From positions 127,797,976 to 127,861,975 of the forward strand of contig NC_086021.1 in the NCBI RefSeq assembly GCF_036323735.1: DNA of 64,000 nt, read 5' to 3'. The notes beneath the pieces were generated by a model. The model did not search any database. It was not told where the DNA came from and was given only the letters and a program-made list of their open reading frames with translations. Source of the DNA: Rattus norvegicus (Eukaryota > Chordata > Mammalia > Rodentia > Muridae). Below, in pieces: positions 48,283-57,700 of the stretch (its first letter is position 1; every line of letters starts with the position of its first letter). The position numbers and the translations under genes are program-made.

Positions 48283-51200
48283 ATTTCTTGATGCTGAAGA
48301 GAGGATTCAGCAGTTTAAAATGCTTACTGCTCTTGGAAAGGACTTAAATTTAGCTCCCAGCACCCATGTCCAGCTGGAACTCCAGCCCCAAGGGCTCCAG
48401 TGCCCTCTTCTGGCCTCTGTAAGCAATTGTACTCAAATGGTATGTATGTATGTATGTATGTATGTATGTATGTATGTATGTATGTATGTATTTATGTGTA
48501 TACACACACACACACACACACACACATACACACACTTAAATAAACCATTCTCATAAAATTAAAGGATGGTTCAAAGCACTAAGTCGCTATCTAGGCACAG
48601 AGAGTGACAGTTTTGTTTTTATGAACCTAAATGCCTCCTCAATGAGTTGTATGAAACAATAACTATTTTTAAATCTTGGCAATTTCTCACCCTCCCCCAA
48701 AGTGTTACCTGCTTGAAAGCAAGGAAAATTAGTTTCTTTCTTCTAAGTAAATAATAATTAAATGATATATGAAAGACAGTGGCTGCAAGAAGTGGTACAG
48801 AATTATCATTATAATAAAGTATGATTTTTTTTTTTTGGCAAACATTTACTTCACACCAGAAATGTTATACATTTGGACTTGCCTTAGTTCTTGCCTGCAA
48901 GAGTGGTAGGTAGTTAGTACTCAATAGTCAGATAGGAGTGTGGCACACAAGAGGAGTCTGAATATCCCATTAGGACATTCAAGTTGATAGAAACTCTTTC
49001 ACATAATAAATGTAAAGTAACCATAGCAACTGCTCATAAACTCTTTGGTCATATGAGAAAGAATCTTGGCTCTTTGGTATTTTCCAATTCCTTTTGGAGA
49101 GGTATAACATTAAAAACATAAAAATCTAATAAAACATTTAATACCAAGAATAATAAAACAATATTTTAAATGCAAATTCTGTTTCCTTTTCCCAGGCCCC
49201 TGTGGGTCGAATTTCCTGATGACTTAGAGACTTTTGCTGTGGAAGATGAATACATGCTAGGTAAGTATTCATAGGTTAATTATAGTTGTGATAAATTCTG
49301 TAACTATGTTTTTTATTATATTTTCTAGTGAAAATCCCCTAAGCCCAAGAAAGACAGCTGATAAAATAAAAGAGATTCCATCACCAATATTTTTATTTTG
49401 AGTCAAGGTCTCATTTGCCCAGGCTAGCCTGGAACTTACTCTATATCTAAGGATGAGGTGGGCGTCTCATCCCAACTGCTGGGATCACAGGTATGCCTCA
49501 TTGCGTCTGATGCTGGGAACTGAACTCAGAGCAGCATGCATGCTCGACACTCACTCTAAGTACTAAGCTCCACCCTGCCCTCCTTCACCAAGGCTTTAGT
49601 GTAATAGTGAGACTGTAGCACTACTCTGTGGTAATGTAGCCCCTAGCAGACTGTTCCTACTAATAACAAGAAACCTATTGTATTGTGAATATAATCTGAC
49701 AGTTTTATTTTGGGACCCACAACTCTAAAGCCTGACAAGATTGCTACAGGGAAGGTAAGTATAAGAAAGTAGACCTCCTTTATATAAAACACAGTTATAG
49801 TAAAACTCGGGATTGCAATAGTAGACCTTGTTTTTGGTTTGTTGTCTTTTTTTTTTTTTAAACCCAAGACAAGGCTTTGTAGCCCAGGTTATCCTTGGAC
49901 TTGTAATCCTCTTCATCCAGATTTCTGAAACTTCAGGCATATGCTACAATTCCTAGCTAGGCTTCTTTAAGAGGATCAACCGTGAAGTCTAAAACATGGA
50001 AGTTTATTGTATTAGCATTCAAGCCCAAGAAGCAAGGCTAGATATTGGGACCCAAAGAGTCAATTCCATTCTAAATAGTGGAAACCTCGAAATATAACTA
50101 ATGGTGATAAGAATATCAGGAACAAGAACCCCTGGAGATATAATTGAGGGCGCGCTCTTGTATAACATGCACAGGCTCTGGGCTCAATCCCCGGCACATG
50201 TGGCTTCAGCTTAATTGTCACTGCCGTGGAAAACCATCTTTCATCAGTCCTTGCTACCTGTACCTTAGTTCTATCCTCCCCATTCAAAGCCTGTCCCACC
50301 TCTTAGGTAATTTTTCCTTTGCTTTGTACTTTCACCTCTTTCAGAATTCTCTTCAAAACCCTAATTCACTTGTAATTTCTTTTTAATATCTGTCCTCTTC
50401 ACTTACCACAAACTCTCATGTTACTCATGTAAATGTCCCCAGAACCTAGCTTGGTACTCGGTAAATAAATCTTTATTGGCTAAAAGAAACAATCCGATAG
50501 ACATCGTGGTCCATGCCTATAATTCAACACTCATGAGTTCAAGGTGCCTGTTACGTAGTGAGTGAGACCCTGGAAACAAACCTTTAGAATGAATTCATGC
50601 ATAAATGCACTTTACATATGTATAATGCCAGTATGAAAGCAAAGTAACATCCAGACTATTCTTAAGAGAGGCACAGACTGCAATGGTAAGGGCCTGAGAG
50701 CTACACAGACCAGACTTCCTCATCACTTCACAGCTCACTCTAACCAGAGACATTCCTAGCAAATGATGACCCCTGGGGAGGGTGTGGTGCTTCCTGATGG
50801 TGGGCAGCCCAGTACTTACGTAGAAAACGAAACTGTGGGACTGAGCATGGTGGCCCAAGCCTATAACCCTGGAGTTCGAAAGGCTGAGGTGGGAGAATCA
50901 TCCCAAAGCCAGCTGGGGATGCAGAATGAGTTCCAGGTCACTCTTGGCTACACAGCAAGACCTTGTCTCAAAAAACAAGAACCAAAGCAAATGAACACAT
51001 GAGACTGTGATAGACAAGGCCTCTGCCCCACAATCCTGAACCACAAGTGGGTTTGATTCGTTACCTTTCTGAGCCATGCCCTTGACCTCCCAGTGCTTCT
51101 GTCTGGTGGGTTATTTGTTCAACTCATCATCATCTCCGCCTTGCAGAGGACCACAGTCTGGTGCTCACCAGAGTGTTCAACAAAGGGGAAGGAGCCCTTC

Positions 51201-52794
51201 GGGTTTCCTATAACGATACTCAGCTGCACATCCTCCTTGCTTTTCAGGCAATGCTTTATTGGTTCATCCAGTTACAGCACCACAGACCACCATGATTGAT
51301 GTCTTCCTGCCAGGGTCAAATGAGGTGAGAGCAGTGGCAGACACAAGTCTGCTGTCTCCTAGCTCCTGTGCCTGCTTTCCTCTTGGGAAAGAAATTGCTT
51401 CAGCATGCAGTTGTGAATTTGCCTCGTACACTGTTTTCCACAGTCATGACGCTGTTCTCAGAGGTTGACAAACTTATGTAGGGAAGGTGGAGAAGAGGAA
51501 TGGGTGACAACCTGAGGGATGGTTTTTATTTTCACACTTAGACATGTGTCCTTATGGAGATGGGGTACTTCGAGGTAGAGGATTTATCCCACCTAGTTAC
51601 TTTGTGGGGTGCCTTTTGGTAATTTACCAACTAATTTGGTAATTTACCTCCTTTGCTAGGGCCCCCAAAGGAGAGTTTAGACACTGTCTTCAATTCTCAT
51701 AATCATCCCCAAAATCAATGCTGTAGGTAGGAGTAATCAATCAATGCTGTAGGAAGGAGTAATCGCTTCCGTGGATTTCCTCCAAGTCTGTCTCTTCTCT
51801 GATGCTCTTCTCTCCTGTGTATAGTGATCGAGGTGCTGTCCTGTGTTTTGTTATGTTTTTACTTTTTTCTCTTATGGTTACAAGCATTAAGTAAGTTTAT
51901 TTTTTTATTTTTTTGGTTCTTTATTTCAGAGCTGGGGATCGAACCCAGGGCCTTGCGCTTCCTAGGCAAGCACTCTACCACTGAGCTAAATCCCCAACCC
52001 CCAAGTCAGTTTATTTATAGCGTGTGCATGATGGGGAAGTCTCATGTACCACAGCATGTATGTAGAGGTCAGAGAACAGTTTTGTGGAGTCAGTTCTCCC
52101 ACTCCACCTTTGTTTGGGTTCTGGGGAACAAATTCAAGTCCTTACTGTCACTTGTTGAGGCATCTCATCAACTCAAGCGTGAAGGTTTTGGAAGTCAGCA
52201 GACTGTAAGAACCGTGAAGGCACGTTCTCATCTTCCCCTCATGGACAGTTCTTTACTGCCGTGCATATCTAGCACCTAGCACAGCAGTAGATTGTTCAGC
52301 AACTAACTTTTGAATGTATAGGAAGACATGGAATGGTCTTTAGTTCGTCAATTATACCCCTTTGGTAACTTCCTCCTCCCCCTCTTCTTCGTTTTGAGAT
52401 AGGCTCTCATGTATCTCAGGCCGGCCTTGAAACTTAGGGTAAACATGAACTTCTGATCCTCCCACTTCGTATACCACCAAGCCTGATTTATTATATGCTG
52501 AGGACTCAACACTAGGCTTCATGCATGCTTTGGGATTTTCTTAAATGAAGAATATGTGGGGGATCTGATGGTAGAGGCCCATAATTACAGCAAGAAGATT
52601 TCAGTTCAAGGTCTACCTGGACTACACAGTGAGTTCAAGGACACCCTGGGTAACTTAGTAAGATTCCATGTAAAATAATAGAAGGCAAGAGATCCACTTC
52701 AGGGGTAAAGCACTTCCTTAGGATGTGTGAGTACTTAGGTTCAATTCCCAGTAACATATACGTGTGTGTGTGTGTATACATGCGCCGCAGGAAA

Positions 52795-52851
<57 letters not shown>

Positions 52852-54663
52852 GGGTATGGGGTGTGGTTTTCATAACTTGTCCCACAAATTTTAATTATAT
52901 TTACTTAAACTTCTTTTTATTCCTTCCTTCTGAGAGAAATGCCCACTCTCTCTTCAATACAGTTGGTTTCATTTTAGGTCTGGTACAACTCTAAGACATT
53001 TGCATATTGGAAAGGAGGATGTGCTGTGAAGGTTCCAGTAACCTTGGATACTGTAAGTTATTTTCAGAGTATTATTTTTATCTATTTAGCTGTGTTAGTC
53101 TACTCAGAATACAGCTTGGGAGGCAAAGACAACAGAAATTTATGTTTATACTTCTGAAGGAATAAGACCTATATCAAAATGCCGGCTGACTCAGGTCCTC
53201 CTGAAATATTTCTTCCTGGCATGTAGGACGGGATGGAGAGAGTAAGGAAACAGTGTTCTTGTAAATGGGGCTGAAGACATGGCTCCGTGGTTAAGAGCAC
53301 TGTTGCTCTTGCAGAAGACCTAGCTTTGGCTCCTAGCACTCTATATCAGGAGTAATCTTTATGAGCTTGTCTCCAGATAAGACTCACTTCAGTGGTTGGG
53401 GCTTCAACATATGAATGGGGAGACACAAACATTCTGCTTATAATGTATTTTTCTAAAAAGTGAACCAAGAGTATAAGTGTTTGATATAACAACTCATGCT
53501 GTATATATAGAGAAAATAAATTATAATAATACTCACCTTAGGCTGTGCTTGGGAGAGGATGTGGTAAGCCATGGAGAAAGACTGCTAAAGGATACAGGTT
53601 TCTTTTAGAGGTGTTTTTGGGGTTTTAAATTTGATTGTGGCAGGGTTGGGGATTTAGCTCAGTGGTAGAGCAAGGTCCTGGGTTCTGTCCCCAGCTCCGA
53701 AAAAAAGAAAAAAAAATTTGATTGTGGCAATAGTTACTTACATGCTTTAATGTACTGAAGTGGTTTGATTATATACTCTAATTATAAATTTTGAAGCATA
53801 TGAATATACCAATAAAGCCATTAAGATACGTGAAGAGTTTAAAAATCCATATACCCTGACTCGTGGCATGAAATATTGAGGATAAACAGCTCTTGCCTGT
53901 ATATACACTTTTACCTAAGAACAGTGAGAAGAAAAAGAGTGTGCACCACAATGCTGAATAAATTGTCAAAAAATTGAAAGGTGCATCTCTGGGCCTCTGG
54001 GCAAGAGAATGTGTCAGTTATGAAATTAGAGTCAAGGTGACCATCCTGGCTGAATCATAAGCATGACCGTAGGCCCTGTAGAACGAAATTAATAGATTAG
54101 TGGTGTTGTTTTACAAATTATCATCAATGGTTTCATTATAAAGAATCTGGTTCCAGACATCAACTTTCAGATCCGAAAGAGACCTAAGTAATCTTCTACC
54201 CTATCCCTTTGTCTTAGTCACTACTCTGTTGTTGTGACCAAGGCAACTCTTACAAAAGAAAGTGTTTGATTATCATCATGGCAGAGAGCACGGCGACATG
54301 CGAGTATGGTGCTGGAGAAGGAGCTGAGAGCTGCAGCCTGGTCTGCAAGCAAAGACATTGGACCTGGTGGGGGCCTTTGAAACCTCACAGCCCACATATT
54401 TCCTCCCCACACCCCATTCATTCTAATCCTTTCAAACAGTGCCACTTCCTGGTGACCAAACATTAAAATATATGAGTCTATGGGAGCCATTCTTATCCAT
54501 TTGCACGTGAAGAAACTGACAGAGAAGTTAATTCGTTTTTGTCCAGAATCACCACTTGGTTGTGGCAGAACTATGACAAGTCCCTCCCACCTCCTGCAAG
54601 TTTTCTGAACTCTGAATCTGTAGCCAATTCCACTGTAACTTACTGTCTTGTTCTTTAAAAATA

Positions 54664-54715
<52 letters not shown>

Positions 54716-57700
54716 ACTTTTCCTTTTTGCTGCCTGTGAATGGGGGGGGGGCAGGGAAGCATATCTTGACCACCCCGAGTTCTCTCTCTGAAAATCACAC
54801 ATGTTCTCACCCTTTTCTTCTTACTAACACTTGACTCAGAGAAAAGCACACACACTTACACGATCTGGGTAGCTCCTTACCAGAGGCAAGAAACCTACCT
54901 ACCAAGCTCTCCTGCCAAGAACCACTCCAAAAAACTGATTGATATGAACCATGGCCACAGCCATGTTGAAGTTCCCTTGATGCTTTCAGTATCAGAAGCA
55001 GCTTTTGAGTCACAGAGTTGAGTCCATCATCCTGTTGACCAAGACAAGCAGAGAAACAAATGTGCAGATGCTAGGAGAAACCAACAGAAGTTGTCTCTAC
55101 ACAGACACAGACACATTTGGTTACACAAGTCCCATCACACCCATTTACATAAACAGAAAAATCCACTCTTTAGCAGGTCTCTAGAGTAACATGCTTGCTA
55201 TTTTATTAACAAGGACGTTAAAGGTATAAAATGGAATGTCCTTTCTCGTTAAGTTGAAAATGATTCTTTAGGGGTAACCCTGGGCCTCTAACAAGATGAG
55301 TAGAATAAAATCCATTGTTTCAGTGAAAAAGTGGCAAGGACCATGTGCTGGTTAGATCGTCAACTTGACGTAAACTTGAGTCTGCTGAGGAAGTATTTCT
55401 GTCAGACTGGCCGGTAGGCATGTCTGTGTGGCATTTCCTTGGTTGATGCAGGGGGGCCCAGCTCACTGTGGACAGTATCACCCCAGGGCAAGTGGTGCTG
55501 GGAGGCACAGAGACCTTAGCTGAGTGTGAGCCTGGAAGCAAGCCAGCCAGCAGGGTTTCTCAGTGGTCTCTGCTTCAGTTCCTGTCTCTGAGTTCCTGCG
55601 TTGACTTCCCTCGATAAGGAACTATAACATGTAAAATGGTATAAACCTTTTCTCCCCCAAATTGCTTCCTGCCAGTGTTTTATCACAGCAACAGAACCCA
55701 AGACAGATAGCAGAGATAATAAATTGGGAAATGTAGCTAATTGCACCAATATTTTAAAATGTGGGTGAATTGGGACCTGCAAGTTAGCTCAGTGCTTATT
55801 AGGCAAGCTTGCCAACCTCTGTTCAATTCTCAAAACCCACATAAAGGTAGAACAAGAAAACTGACTTCACAAAGTTGTGTTCTGAACGTCATACACATGC
55901 TATGACATGTGTGTGCCAAATACACACACATACACACAAAGCTATTATAAAAACACAAAAATAAGTATGAATAAGTAAACAATTGTTGGAGGGCAAACTT
56001 AAAGAGAGCTTTATTAAATGTTAAATACTGACCAAGAGATGGACTTTGATCAGGACCATTCTCTGGAATTTCCCAGCTGGAATAGCCAAATAATTTTTCA
56101 TGAACCATTTTTCAATTGGTCCATTTTCTTTTAATCCCACAGTCCCCATGCTTGCCACTCCTCTGCACACAGATATTCTTTGCTTGAGTTTATATCTGTA
56201 AAGAGTGTGGATCTCATATAGCAAAATACTTAAAAATTCTACTTGGAACGTTCTCTCTATGGGTATGTCCTTCCTGGGAATGCTGCTGTGTTACAGATCC
56301 CAGTGTTTCAACGAGGTGGAAGTGTGGTACCAGTAAAGACTACTGTGGGGAAGTCCACCGGCTGGATGACTGACTCCCCATATGGGCTCCGAGTTGCCCT
56401 AAACACTCAGGTATTTGGAAAGCCAGTCACTGTTTTCCAATTCTATCTCTTTACACTGGTAGCCTCTTGAGGGTAAGAAAAAGTAATAAATCTCATATGA
56501 AACAATGTATCTGATGTTTATCTCAAAGTCAGGGGCTGAGTCATTTCTTAATTACTGTGAAGTCTGCGCTTCCTGGCATTGTTCTTAGGAACTCTGAAAT
56601 CCAGGAATGATGCAAACATACTTCTGGGGGTGCAATGCCCTCCTCTCAGTTTGGCTTGGATTGCTACTGGAAAATATTTATTATGCAGTCCGCCCCTGCA
56701 GGCTGGTCCTGAAACTTGGTCTCCTACCGAAGAGGGCTATTGAAAAAGTGTCTTAAGGGGTTGGGGATTTAGCTCAGTGGTAGAGCGCTTGCCTAGCAAG
56801 CGCAAGGCCCCAGCTCAAAAAAAAAAAAAAAAAAAAAAAAGGAAAAAGTGTCTTAACTATTCTGGGTATACCCAAACTCATTCAGTGACTTCTATTCTCC
56901 TTGGGCAGCTCAAATGACTAAACCTCCCTGAGTATGACCTGGGAGTATTGAGAGTCTTTTGAGCCAAGTGAAGCTTGCCATTGTATACCTCTCATTTACC
57001 TCAATGACTTACAGAACCGAAAACATATTCTTGTTATAGTTATACTTACTTATATTAATATTGTAAAATAAGTAAGCTATAACTTTCTTTTCCATGTATT
57101 TTATTGAAGCTTGTCTTCTTCAGGCAAACTATGATCTAGGATCCATGAGGGATCCCAGAATGAATGCAATAAGCTAGAGACCCAGCCAACAGCCAACAGT
57201 ATGAGTAACTAGCCTGCCATGCACAGGGCTGTAGCGTTGGCTGCAAAAGCGTCCTCCCACCTTGAGTACGAAGGGCATCTAGAGACAGTTGACTTCATCT
57301 ATTACATAGTGATTTTTCAACTTCAATGCTAATATGTGAACGTTCTTGACACATTCTGGGATAGTATATTCATAGAACTCATTACAGACTATATTTCATA
57401 TTTCAGTGTCCTTCAACAAAGTCTTACTCTGGGTGCCCCTCTTATGTAGTCATCCTGTTCATATTATTTTATGGTCTACTCAGGAGTGATTGGACATTGA
57501 ATATGTCAGGAACTTATGTGTAACTTTGTTCAAATGCTCAGTCTTTCAGAGTTTTCACAAATGTTCAGATGTTACTCTTTCCCTTTAGAAGATAACACTT
57601 TTTCTCTTATAAAACTATTGCCATCAGCAGACCCTCTGTAATTCGCTGCACAGGGTTCTGCTGTGGGAGAGCTGTATCTCGATGACGGCCATTCATTCCA

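Larger units (their letters stand above)
47478..49195 (+). other. Ganc intron 17
   Basis: A B2-like copy 47890-48110, an ID with a long (ATAA)n tail, a B4-like copy 48290-48440 followed by (TATG)n and (CA)n runs. 48550-49190 is AT-rich and plain. Confidence 0.55.
51325..52977 (+). other. Ganc intron 19
   Basis: A 26-bp imperfect tandem duplication, a minus-strand ID, a B3-like minus piece 52015-52180, a B1 minus remnant 52390-52540, and a B-type remnant ending in a (GT)n/(AC)n pair. Confidence 0.5.
53053..56296 (+). other. Ganc intron 20
   Basis: A shortened ID, a reverse copy of the rodent repeat also seen at 42149 (here about 54213-54500), a (GA)n run, a further rodent repeat about 55345-55715 (gtcaacttgac...caacagaacccaagac type), and a B4-like copy 55765-55965. 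53725-54200 and 54720-55330 are plain. Confidence 0.5.

Noticed and set aside
51093..51468. Larger open frames around exon 19
   Set aside because: Only 51248-51324 aligns to the alpha-glucosidase, with proper splice sites. The flanking parts are intron.
54221..54802. 193-codon minus-strand open frame
   Set aside because: It spans a (GA)n run, read as Ser-Leu repeats, and a reverse rodent repeat. No domain, no conserved block and no exon structure.
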